DNA from: an uncultured Lachnospiraceae bacterium
Lineage (GTDB): Bacteria; Bacillota; Clostridia; Lachnospirales; Lachnospiraceae
Direction: 5' to 3'
Length of the DNA stretch: 14,704 nucleotides
NCBI GenBank assembly: GCA_902782965.1
Contig: CACZPG010000135.1
Coordinates: 1 to 14,704, forward strand
Made by a program: the position numbers and the translations under genes. How positions within the stretch are numbered: position 1 is the first letter of the stretch; each line of letters begins with the position of its first letter. The notes under the pieces are model-generated. The model was not told the DNA's origin and searched no databases. It saw only the letters and a list, made by a program, of their open reading frames with translations. This document shows positions 6,074 through 12,613 of the stretch, in pieces.

Positions 6074-9040
6074 ATGAATTTCAGTAAAGAGGGCGTAATT
6101 AAAAAACAGAACAAGCTGAAGTCAAAAACCAAAAGAGTTGAAAGACGTTTTCTTATAGAAATCTTTAAGCTGCTGCTTGCGCTTTTTGTTCTGCTCATAC
6201 TTGTTATGGCAGGAGCAGGCTTTGGCATGATGAAAGGTATTCTGGATGATGCGCCGGATGTTTCTACTATCAGCATTAAGCCTAAGGGCTTCAAAACTGT
6301 TATCTATGATTCTAAAGGAAATGAGAGAAATACTCTTTCCACCATTAATTCTAATCGAATCTATGTATATTATGATGATATTCCCCAGCAGATGATAGAT
6401 GCGTTTGTTTCTATCGAGGATGAAAGATTCTGGAAACATAATGGTATTGACGTAAGAGGTATCTTCAGAGCGTTGGTAAAGGATGTTGTTGCACGTAACT
6501 TTAATGAGGGTGCATCAACTATTACTCAGCAGCTTATTAAGAATCAGGTTTTTAACGTTGGTATGAACGAGACTACCAAGATTCAGAAGATAGAGAGAAA
6601 AGTTCAGGAACAGTATCTTGCTATTGATCTCGAGAAGCTTCATACGAAAGAACAGCTGATGGAGTATTATCTTAATACTATTTATCTCGGTCAGGGTGTT
6701 AACGGAATCGAGGCTGCTGCTCAGAGATATTTTGATAAGAGTATAGGTGATCTGACCCTTTCAGAAATCGCTGTTATAGCCGGTATTACCAAGAATCCGT
6801 ATTCTTTTGATCCTGTTATTTTCCCTGAGAAGAATTCTTATCGTAGAGAAGACGTTCTCGATAAGATGCTTGAACTGGGTTATATCGATCAGGCTAAATA
6901 TGATGAGGCTATGAATGATGATGTATATAGCCGTATTCAGAAGATCAAGAAGAAGAATGATGATAATTTTGAGTTTAACTCATTCTATACTGATGATCTT
7001 ATGAGAGCTCTGTGTAAGGATTTTATGGAGCTCAAAGGCATGACAGAAGAAGAAGCGTACGACGAAATCTATACTGGTGGATACAGCGTATATTCAGTTC
7101 AGGATTATGATATTCAGGCCATCGTTGATGAGACTATCAATGATCCGGTTTATTATCCGGCAGGTACATCCGTTGCCTTGAATTATAAACTTACTCTTCT
7201 GGGAAAAGATGAGATAACTACCTATAATTACGATACTAATACGCTTCTTACTTATTACAGGAAGCTTACTGAGAATTATAAATATAATAATATATACCCA
7301 AGTGTTGAAGATGCCAGAGCAGCTGCGGATACTTACAAGGAAGCAATGCTTGATGAAACAGGTGCTACGTTCCTTAATGAAGAATTCAAGACGGCAATTC
7401 AGCCACAGGCATCAGTTGCAATAATTGATCAGAAAACAGGCTATGTTAAGGCAATAGGCGGTGGTCGTGGTGAGAAGACTGAGAACCTTGGTTTTGACAG
7501 AGCAACTAATGCCATGAGACAGCCTGGATCAACCTTCAAGGTTCTTGCAGCATTTCTTCCATATATTGATACAGAAGGTGGTCTGGCTTCAGGTTTCGAG
7601 GATAAACCTTATGCGTTTGCCAATGGAACTCCGGTAAGAAACTGGTATGGTGGATACCGTGGTCCAAGCTCCATGAGAGATGCTATCAGGGATTCCATGA
7701 ATATCATAGCTGTTCAGGCTATTACTGCGGTTACTCCTGCTGTTGCATACGAATACCTTATTAATGAGGGCTTTACCACACTTGTTGATAAGAAGATTGG
7801 TGAAGATGGAGTTTACTCAGATATTCAGCAGGCTACTGCGCTTGGTGGTCTTACCTACGGTGTAACAAACCTTGAAATTACTGCAGCTTATGCCGGTATT
7901 GCGAATATGGGAACATATATTAAACCTGTTTTCTATTCCAAGGTTTATGATCATGATGGAAATGTCGTAATTGATAATACTGAACCATCTACACATTCAC
8001 ACAGAATGTGTAAGGCTACAACAGCTTATCAGCTTATTGATGCTATGAAGGATGTTGTAACTTCAGGTACAGGTACCAGAGCCAGAATGACAACCGGAAT
8101 TAAATGTGCCGGTAAAACTGGTACTACATCACATTCTTATGATTTGTGGTTCTGCGGAATGACTCCATATTATACTGCTTCAGTGTGGTTTGGTTATGAT
8201 TCTCAGGTTACTATAAATACAAATGAACATAAGACCATGTGGCGTGATATCATGGATAAGATCGCTACGATGGAGAATCAGAGTCCTGATGCTGACTGGA
8301 GTCAGCCTGAGGGTCTTGTTAAAGCTTCAGTATGTAAGCTTACAGGCTTACTTCCGAATTCAGGATGTCCGGTATGCAACGACTGGTTTGACAAAGAGAA
8401 TATACCTAAGAAGAAGTGTAAAGGACATATTAATAAAGTTGTAATATGTAATGAATCTCATTGCCTGGCTACAAATACCTGTCCTGAGACCACTGAATAT
8501 TACATCACCTATGATGATAATGGTGATATGAAGCTGGTTGGAGCTAATTTTGAGTATGATAAGTCTATATTTACCAAGAAGTGTCCGCTTCATCCTGAGG
8601 TTGAGGGTGGAATCAGAATTAATACATCTGCCGGAAAGGGCGGTACTATTTCTGATCCGGTAGATTGTAAATCCGGTGATAATATTACTATTCATATCGT
8701 TCCTAAAAATGGATATGAAATTAAAGATGTTAAAGTAGACGGGAAAAGTGTTGGTCCTGTTTCTGAATACAAATTTAAAGATGTTAAAGAATCACATACT
8801 ATAACAGCTAAGTTTAAGAAGGTTGGTGGTGGTGATGCTGATGAAGACGATGGTGGTGAGAATAAAAAGACAGAGGCACCAACGACGGAGGCACCAACGA
8901 CAGAGGCACCAACGACAGAAGCACCAACGACAGAAGCGCCTGTTACCGAACAACCTGTTACTGAACAGCCTGTTACAGACGCTCCGCCGGCTCCAGACCC
9001 GCCGCCGGCTCCGGATCCGCCTCCGGAAGGTGGAGGATGA
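6074..9040 (+). CDS. ponA: Class A penicillin-binding protein with InlB-like and TTEAP-repeat tail
   Basis: This bifunctional peptidoglycan synthase polymerises lipid II and cross-links stem peptides outside the membrane. The 988 residues begin with a basic cytoplasmic stretch and one membrane anchor at about 31-52. The GT51 glycosyltransferase shows EDERFWKHNGID (115-126, catalytic Glu115), GASTITQQLIKN (146-157) and EYYLNTIYLGQGVNG (197-211). The transpeptidase shows STFK with Ser486 and Lys489, SMN (541-543) and KTGTT (681-685). Beyond it come a cysteine-rich segment with eight Cys between 754 and 837, a domain at about 846-915 resembling the divergent InlB B-repeat (TSAGKGGTIS, then GYEIKDVKVDG), an acidic linker, repeats of TTEAP and VTEQP, and a Pro-rich end. 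All catalytic motifs are intact. It probably forms its own transcription unit with a dedicated promoter and terminator. The symbol follows Gram-positive usage; the tail's function is unknown. Confidence 0.95.
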   Translation: MNFSKEGVIKKQNKLKSKTKRVERRFLIEIFKLLLALFVLLILVMAGAGFGMMKGILDDAPDVSTISIKPKGFKTVIYDSKGNERNTLSTINSNRIYVYYDDIPQQMIDAFVSIEDERFWKHNGIDVRGIFRALVKDVVARNFNEGASTITQQLIKNQVFNVGMNETTKIQKIERKVQEQYLAIDLEKLHTKEQLMEYYLNTIYLGQGVNGIEAAAQRYFDKSIGDLTLSEIAVIAGITKNPYSFDPVIFPEKNSYRREDVLDKMLELGYIDQAKYDEAMNDDVYSRIQKIKKKNDDNFEFNSFYTDDLMRALCKDFMELKGMTEEEAYDEIYTGGYSVYSVQDYDIQAIVDETINDPVYYPAGTSVALNYKLTLLGKDEITTYNYDTNTLLTYYRKLTENYKYNNIYPSVEDARAAADTYKEAMLDETGATFLNEEFKTAIQPQASVAIIDQKTGYVKAIGGGRGEKTENLGFDRATNAMRQPGSTFKVLAAFLPYIDTEGGLASGFEDKPYAFANGTPVRNWYGGYRGPSSMRDAIRDSMNIIAVQAITAVTPAVAYEYLINEGFTTLVDKKIGEDGVYSDIQQATALGGLTYGVTNLEITAAYAGIANMGTYIKPVFYSKVYDHDGNVVIDNTEPSTHSHRMCKATTAYQLIDAMKDVVTSGTGTRARMTTGIKCAGKTGTTSHSYDLWFCGMTPYYTASVWFGYDSQVTINTNEHKTMWRDIMDKIATMENQSPDADWSQPEGLVKASVCKLTGLLPNSGCPVCNDWFDKENIPKKKCKGHINKVVICNESHCLATNTCPETTEYYITYDDNGDMKLVGANFEYDKSIFTKKCPLHPEVEGGIRINTSAGKGGTISDPVDCKSGDNITIHIVPKNGYEIKDVKVDGKSVGPVSEYKFKDVKESHTITAKFKKVGGGDADEDDGGENKKTEAPTTEAPTTEAPTTEAPTTEAPVTEQPVTEQPVTDAPPAPDPPPAPDPPPEGGG
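8870..8968 (+). repeat. 15-base tandem repeats encoding the TTEAP/VTEQP tail
   Basis: Four nearly identical 15-base units start at 8870, 8885, 8900 and 8915 (consensus ACAGAGGCACCAACG), with a fifth partial copy ending at 8940. Two related units beginning CCTGTTAC follow at 8939 and 8954. In frame they encode repeated TEAPT and then PVTEQ. The high DNA identity among the first four suggests recent duplication and possible copy-number variation between strains. Confidence 0.9.
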
Positions 9041-9049
9041 TACAACTAT

Positions 9050-9074
9050 AAGCCTGTACTTTTTGTACAGGCTT
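9050..9074 (+). terminator. Hairpin terminator after the PBP gene
   Basis: A perfect 10-base stem (AAGCCTGTAC at 9050-9059 and GTACAGGCTT at 9065-9074) closes a five-T loop, 9 bases after the PBP stop. The downstream tract is T/A-mixed rather than a pure T run, so strength is uncertain. It separates the PBP unit from the LytTR-pyr unit. Confidence 0.75.
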
Positions 9075-9085
9075 TATCTATATTA

Positions 9086-9113
9086 TTAGTTTTTGTTCAG
9101 ATGTTGTTATAAT
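9086..9113 (+). promoter_or_regulatory. Putative promoter of the LytTR-pyr operon
   Basis: TATAAT at 9108-9113 is a perfect -10 box with a TG extension at 9105-9106. The best -35 candidate, TTAGTT at 9086-9091 with a 16-base spacer, is weak. A leader of about 53 bases would follow, too short for the PyrR-type attenuators seen in Bacillus; no terminator-antiterminator pair is visible in it. Confidence 0.55.
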
Positions 9114-9172
9114 TTTTTTGAAATTTAGATTTTCAGCCATACAAAGATAATTATTATATCGGAGGAAAAGAT

Positions 9173-9643
9173 ATGTTAGTTTTTCTTATGTATGATAATG
9201 AGAATTACATTGATCTTGAAAGAATACTGAGTTCAACGCTGAATGATATGAGTAAACTTGATACTGAATTTCTGGTTGATGTAGAAGGCAGTAGTGTAGA
9301 AGCAATCAGTCTTATGAGGCTGGTCTGTTATGAAAAACATAGGGATATCTACAGATTCTTTTTTATAAACGAGCAGGCGGTAGATTATGATTACAGAGTT
9401 GGTAAGAGGCTTGTTCATAATCGTATTCCTGATAATTTTATACAGATCAATAAGAGTGCGGTTGTTAATATGTCATATATTCTCAGAGTAGAAGATAATG
9501 ATATATATCTTTCCGGTGAGAAAGAACCGAGAAAGGTTGGCAGAGTTTATAAACAGAAGCTGATAGATGAGTTGTCCAGAAGACAACAGTCATATGATAA
9601 TAAAAAGAAACGGAGAAATAAAGATGATATCGAAGCTTATTGA
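9173..9643 (+). CDS. LytTR-domain DNA-binding protein lacking a recognisable receiver
   Basis: The C-terminal part of this 156-residue protein, about 49-138, matches the LytTR DNA-binding fold. Key segments are LVCYEKHRDIYRFFF, IPDNFIQINKSAVVNMSYI (85-103) and RKVGRVYKQKLIDEL (120-134), corresponding to the family pattern in which a conserved F-I-R/Q-I-H/N-K/R-S-x-x-V-N is followed by a basic R-x-Y-K-x-x-L. Residues 1-48 are far too short for a full receiver but start like one (MLVFLMYDNENY), so they may be a remnant. The C-terminus is very basic (KKKRRNK). GGAGG (9161-9165) lies 7 bases before the ATG. The last 20 bases overlap pyrF. It probably regulates transcription in the cytoplasm; the target is unknown. 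Confidence 0.8.
   Translation: MLVFLMYDNENYIDLERILSSTLNDMSKLDTEFLVDVEGSSVEAISLMRLVCYEKHRDIYRFFFINEQAVDYDYRVGKRLVHNRIPDNFIQINKSAVVNMSYILRVEDNDIYLSGEKEPRKVGRVYKQKLIDELSRRQQSYDNKKKRRNKDDIEAY
9611..9615 (+). promoter_or_regulatory. Ribosome binding site of pyrF inside the LytTR gene
   Basis: CGGAG lies 8 bases before the ATG at 9624. An in-frame ATG at 9567 would add 19 residues with no family match and no good site, so 9624 is taken as the pyrF start. Confidence 0.7.
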
Positions 9644-10547
9644 ACAGATTAAAATTAAAAATGCGCCGGTTGTTGTAGGACTTGATCCTCAGCTTAAATT
9701 TATTCCTGACGAATTAATTCAAAAATGGTATAAGGAGTGCGGGTACAGCCTTGAAGCTGTAGGTGAAGCGTTCTTTGAGTTTAATAAGAAAATAATAGAT
9801 TCGACATATGATATTATCCCGGCTGTTAAGCCACAGATTGCCATGTACGAACAATATGGAATACCGGGAATTATTGCGTTTAAGAAGACTGTTGATTACG
9901 CTCATGAAAAGGGACTTGTAGTTATAGGTGATATTAAAAGAGGTGATATTGGCTCTACCTCTGAATCTTATGCTATAGGTCACATAGGTTCAGTTGAAAT
10001 TGGTGAAGAAAAGATTGTTCCGTTTGATGAGGATATTGTAACTGTTAATCCATATCTTGGTTCAGATGGTGTTAATCCATTTGTTGATATCTGTAATAAA
10101 GAGGATAAAGGTATATTTGTTCTTGTTAAGACCTCTAATCCTTCTTCCGGTGAGTTTCAGGATAAACTTTCAGATGGAAAGCCTATATATGAGATAGTTG
10201 CCGAGAAGGTTGTTGAATGGGGTAATGCTTCAATGGATGGCGATTACAGCAACGTTGGTGCTGTAGTCGGAGCTACTTATCCTGAGATGGGTAAAATACT
10301 CAGAAAACTTATGCCGAAGACATATATCCTTGTTCCGGGATACGGCGCACAGGGTGGTTCCGGAAAAGATCTTAAGGAATACTTCAATGAAGACGGGCTT
10401 GGTGCTATTGTTAATTCTTCAAGGGGAATTATCGCAGCATATAAGAATGAGAATTATTCCTCCTTTGGCTCATCAGGATTTGCAGATGCTTCACGTGCTG
10501 CTGCAGAGGATATGATAAAAGATATAGCAGAGAATTGTTTTGCATAG
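9624..10547 (+). CDS. pyrF: Orotidine 5'-phosphate decarboxylase, long (type 2) form
   Basis: PyrF converts OMP to UMP, the last step of de novo pyrimidine synthesis. The 307 residues form the longer type 2 enzyme rather than the roughly 240-residue Bacillus type. Motifs seen are VVVGLDPQLKF (16-26), the catalytic DIKRGDIG at 103-110 with Lys105 and Asp108, TVNPYLGSDGVNPFV (140-154), LVKTSNPSSGEFQD (167-180), GAVVGATYPEMG (212-223), LVPGYGAQGG (236-245) and the phosphate-binding NSSRGII (264-270). The ATG lies 20 bases inside the preceding LytTR gene in another frame, which suggests translational coupling. pyrK follows after 29 bases with no terminator. Confidence 0.96.
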   Translation: MISKLIEQIKIKNAPVVVGLDPQLKFIPDELIQKWYKECGYSLEAVGEAFFEFNKKIIDSTYDIIPAVKPQIAMYEQYGIPGIIAFKKTVDYAHEKGLVVIGDIKRGDIGSTSESYAIGHIGSVEIGEEKIVPFDEDIVTVNPYLGSDGVNPFVDICNKEDKGIFVLVKTSNPSSGEFQDKLSDGKPIYEIVAEKVVEWGNASMDGDYSNVGAVVGATYPEMGKILRKLMPKTYILVPGYGAQGGSGKDLKEYFNEDGLGAIVNSSRGIIAAYKNENYSSFGSSGFADASRAAAEDMIKDIAENCFA

Positions 10548-10576
10548 ATATTATTTAAAAGAAAAGGTAAAGATAT

Positions 10577-11353
10577 ATGATTAAAGTATCAGCTCAGATA
10601 ATTGAACAGAAATGTCTACTTGATGATATTTATTCCATGATCGTCAAGGCTCCGGAAATTGTAGAAAAGGCTCGAAGCGGACAGTTTGTTTCCGTATACT
10701 GTCATGACAGCTCCAGATTGCTTCCAAGACCTATAAGTATTTGTCATCTTGATAAAAGCAACGGTTTATTAAGACTTGTATACAGAACTGCAGGTGCAGG
10801 AACCAGAGAATTCAGTCAGCTGACTGCTGGGGATTCGATTGATATTACCGGACCTACAGGAAATGGTTATGAATTAAATGCTAAGAAAGCCATTCTTATG
10901 GGTGGAGGCATAGGTATCCCGCCTATGCTTGAGCTTGCTGAAGAATTAGCTGAGTCAGGTCTTTCTAAGGATAATATCCAGGTTGTACTTGGATTCAGGG
11001 ATCAGACTTTTCTTGTTGAAGATTTTGAGAAGGTTTCTACGGTTTATATTTCCAGTGATTCCGGAAATGTGGGAATTAAAGGTAATGTTATAGATGCTGT
11101 TAAAGAATACGATATTACCGGAGATATGATTTTTGCCTGTGGACCTACGCCTATGCTCAGAGGGATCAAGAGTTATGCTGCTGAAAGTGGAATCAGAGCT
11201 CAGTTGTCTCTTGAGGAGAGAATGGCTTGCGGTATTGGTGCATGTCTTGCGTGTGTATGTAAAAGTACTGATATTGATGATCATTCAAAGGTCAATAATA
11301 AGAGGGTTTGCGTTGACGGACCTGTATTCTATAGTGAGGAGGTTGAGTTATGA
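10577..11353 (+). CDS. pyrK: Dihydroorotate dehydrogenase B electron-transfer subunit
   Basis: PyrK carries FAD and a [2Fe-2S] cluster and passes electrons from PyrD to NAD+ in the class 1B enzyme. The 258-residue length is normal. Visible elements are the FAD-binding RPISI at 51-55 and YRTAGAGTREFSQL at 69-82, GPTGNGY at 92-98, the NAD-binding GGGIGIPPML at 109-118, CGPTPML at 188-194, and the cluster-binding cysteines Cys218, Cys223, Cys226 and Cys245 in ERMACGIGACLACVC and further on. AAAGG at 10563-10567 lies 9 bases before the ATG. Its end overlaps pyrD by 4 bases (ATGA), fitting equal expression of the two subunits. Confidence 0.96.
   Translation: MIKVSAQIIEQKCLLDDIYSMIVKAPEIVEKARSGQFVSVYCHDSSRLLPRPISICHLDKSNGLLRLVYRTAGAGTREFSQLTAGDSIDITGPTGNGYELNAKKAILMGGGIGIPPMLELAEELAESGLSKDNIQVVLGFRDQTFLVEDFEKVSTVYISSDSGNVGIKGNVIDAVKEYDITGDMIFACGPTPMLRGIKSYAAESGIRAQLSLEERMACGIGACLACVCKSTDIDDHSKVNNKRVCVDGPVFYSEEVEL
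11336..11342 (+). promoter_or_regulatory. Ribosome binding site of pyrD
   Basis: GAGGAGG lies 7 bases before the ATG at 11350 and 10 before the next in-frame ATG at 11353; the spacing favours 11350. Confidence 0.7.
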
Positions 11354-12258
11354 TGGATACTTCTGTGAATATTTGCGGTATAGAGATGAAGAATCCGGTA
11401 ACGGTGGCCTCCGGAACCTTTGGTTCAGGTATGGAGTACTCTGAGTTTGTGAATCTTGAAAGGCTTGGAGCTGTTACTACTAAAGGAGTAGCTTCTCATC
11501 CCTGGGAAGGAAATCCTACTGTTCGTGTTGCTGAAACTGCCAGTGGAATGCTTAATGCAATAGGTCTTCAAAATCCGGGAATTGATACCTTTATTGAAAG
11601 AGATCTTAAGTTTCTGGCTGATTTTGATACTAAGGTTATTGTTAATGTATGTGGTCATAGTGTTAACGAATATCTTGAAGTGGTAGACAGATTAAGTGAT
11701 CAGAAGGGTGTCAGTCTTCTTGAGATAAATGTTTCCTGTCCTAATGTTAAAGAAGGCGGGATTGCTTTTGGTGTAGATCCAAAAGCTCTTAATGATATTA
11801 CTAAAGAGATTAAGAAACATGCTGCTCAGCCTGTTATTATGAAGCTGAGTCCTAATGTTACTGATATTACCGAAATGGCCAGAGCTGCTGTGGATGGTGG
11901 AGCTGATGGACTTTCTCTGATTAATACGATAACAGGAATGAAGATTGATATAGAGAGACGTAAATTTACTCTGGCTAACAAAACAGGTGGTCTTTCCGGG
12001 CCTGCTGTTAAGCCTGTGGCCGTCAGAATGGTTTATCAGGTTGCTAAGGCTGTATCGGTTCCGATAATCGGAATGGGTGGAATTTCCTGTGCTGAAGATG
12101 CTATTGAGTTTATCATGGCTGGTGCTACGGCAGTTTCTGTTGGTACAGCTAATTTCAATAATCCTTATGCGACAATAGAAATCATTGATGGTATTGAGGA
12201 TTATATGAAGAGACATGGTATTGAATCTCTTGAAGAAATAAGAGGATGTGTTGAATAA
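11350..12258 (+). CDS. pyrD: Dihydroorotate dehydrogenase B catalytic subunit
   Basis: PyrD oxidises dihydroorotate to orotate on FMN in the cytoplasm, with PyrK as its electron outlet. The 302 residues are typical of class 1B. The catalytic cysteine is Cys130 in LEINVSCPNVKEGG (124-137); class 2 enzymes have Ser there. Other family marks are NPVTVASGTFG (15-25), TTKGV (43-47), NAIGLQNPG (69-77), MKLSPNV (164-170), LINTITGM (190-197), GGLSGPAVKPVAVRMV (213-228) and IIGMGGI (239-245). It overlaps pyrK by 4 bases. No other pyrimidine gene (pyrE, pyrB, carAB, pyrR) is present in the window. Confidence 0.97.
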   Translation: MMDTSVNICGIEMKNPVTVASGTFGSGMEYSEFVNLERLGAVTTKGVASHPWEGNPTVRVAETASGMLNAIGLQNPGIDTFIERDLKFLADFDTKVIVNVCGHSVNEYLEVVDRLSDQKGVSLLEINVSCPNVKEGGIAFGVDPKALNDITKEIKKHAAQPVIMKLSPNVTDITEMARAAVDGGADGLSLINTITGMKIDIERRKFTLANKTGGLSGPAVKPVAVRMVYQVAKAVSVPIIGMGGISCAEDAIEFIMAGATAVSVGTANFNNPYATIEIIDGIEDYMKRHGIESLEEIRGCVE

Positions 12259-12260
12259 TT

Positions 12261-12575
12261 ATGGCACTTAAAAGAAAGAAAGTATATAAATTTTCAGATG
12301 AAATAATGGCAGTTGATTCAATTATTTCCTTTATTTTTGGTATTCCGTCACTGCTATGTATTCTCTTCTCGGTGATTTATTCCGTTGTTATTAAGGGAAA
12401 AACTCCTGAATTTATAGGATATATTCTGCTTGCTGCTTTTGTTATGGCAATTACAGCATTGATATTCGGACTTATATCCTATAAGAATCAGGATGGGGGA
12501 GTGCTCACAAAGAGAGCTACGATCATTATTTCTATGATAGATATTATTGTTATTGTTGTGTTGTTTTATATATAG
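12261..12575 (+). CDS. Small three-helix membrane protein of unknown function
   Basis: This 104-residue protein has a basic N-terminus (MALKRKKVYK) and three hydrophobic segments at about 20-43, 51-74 and 86-103, giving a predicted topology with the N-terminus inside and the C-terminus outside. The layout recalls short uncharacterised membrane proteins of Lachnospiraceae (possibly DUF6142), but I cannot confirm the family. It starts 2 bases after the pyrD stop with only a distant GAGG, so it is probably translated by coupling to pyrD. No catalytic motif is visible. Its position between pyrimidine genes and a peptidase gives no clear functional clue; a tie to pyrimidine transport or membrane docking would be speculation. 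Confidence 0.8.
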   Translation: MALKRKKVYKFSDEIMAVDSIISFIFGIPSLLCILFSVIYSVVIKGKTPEFIGYILLAAFVMAITALIFGLISYKNQDGGVLTKRATIIISMIDIIVIVVLFYI

Positions 12576-12579
12576 ACTA

Positions 12580-12601
12580 TAAGTAGAACATAAGTAGAAC
12601 A
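12580..12601 (+). repeat. Perfect 11-base tandem duplication
   Basis: TAAGTAGAACA occurs twice back to back (12580-12590, 12591-12601), followed by a partial third copy TAAG that runs into the ribosome binding site of the next gene. It may be a slippage product or a protein-binding site. Confidence 0.85.
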
Positions 12602-12602
12602 T

Positions 12603-12608
12603 AAGGGG
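12603..12608 (+). promoter_or_regulatory. Ribosome binding site deciding the peptidase start
   Basis: AAGGGG lies 5 bases before the ATG at 12614. A GTG at 12608 is in frame but overlaps this site, so ATG is preferred. Confidence 0.6.
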
Positions 12609-12613
12609 TGGAT

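Noticed and set aside
8692..9045. Minus-strand frame rich in Gly, Ser, Ala and Val
   Set aside because: Its repetitive composition is the antisense image of the TTEAP and Pro-rich repeats.
9567..9623. Upstream ATG extension of pyrF
   Set aside because: The added 19 residues match nothing in the family and lie deep in the LytTR gene without a good ribosome binding site.
11692..12216. Minus-strand open frame of 174 codons within pyrD
   Set aside because: It is opposite a certain gene, rich in Ser, Asn and Ile, and shows no motif.
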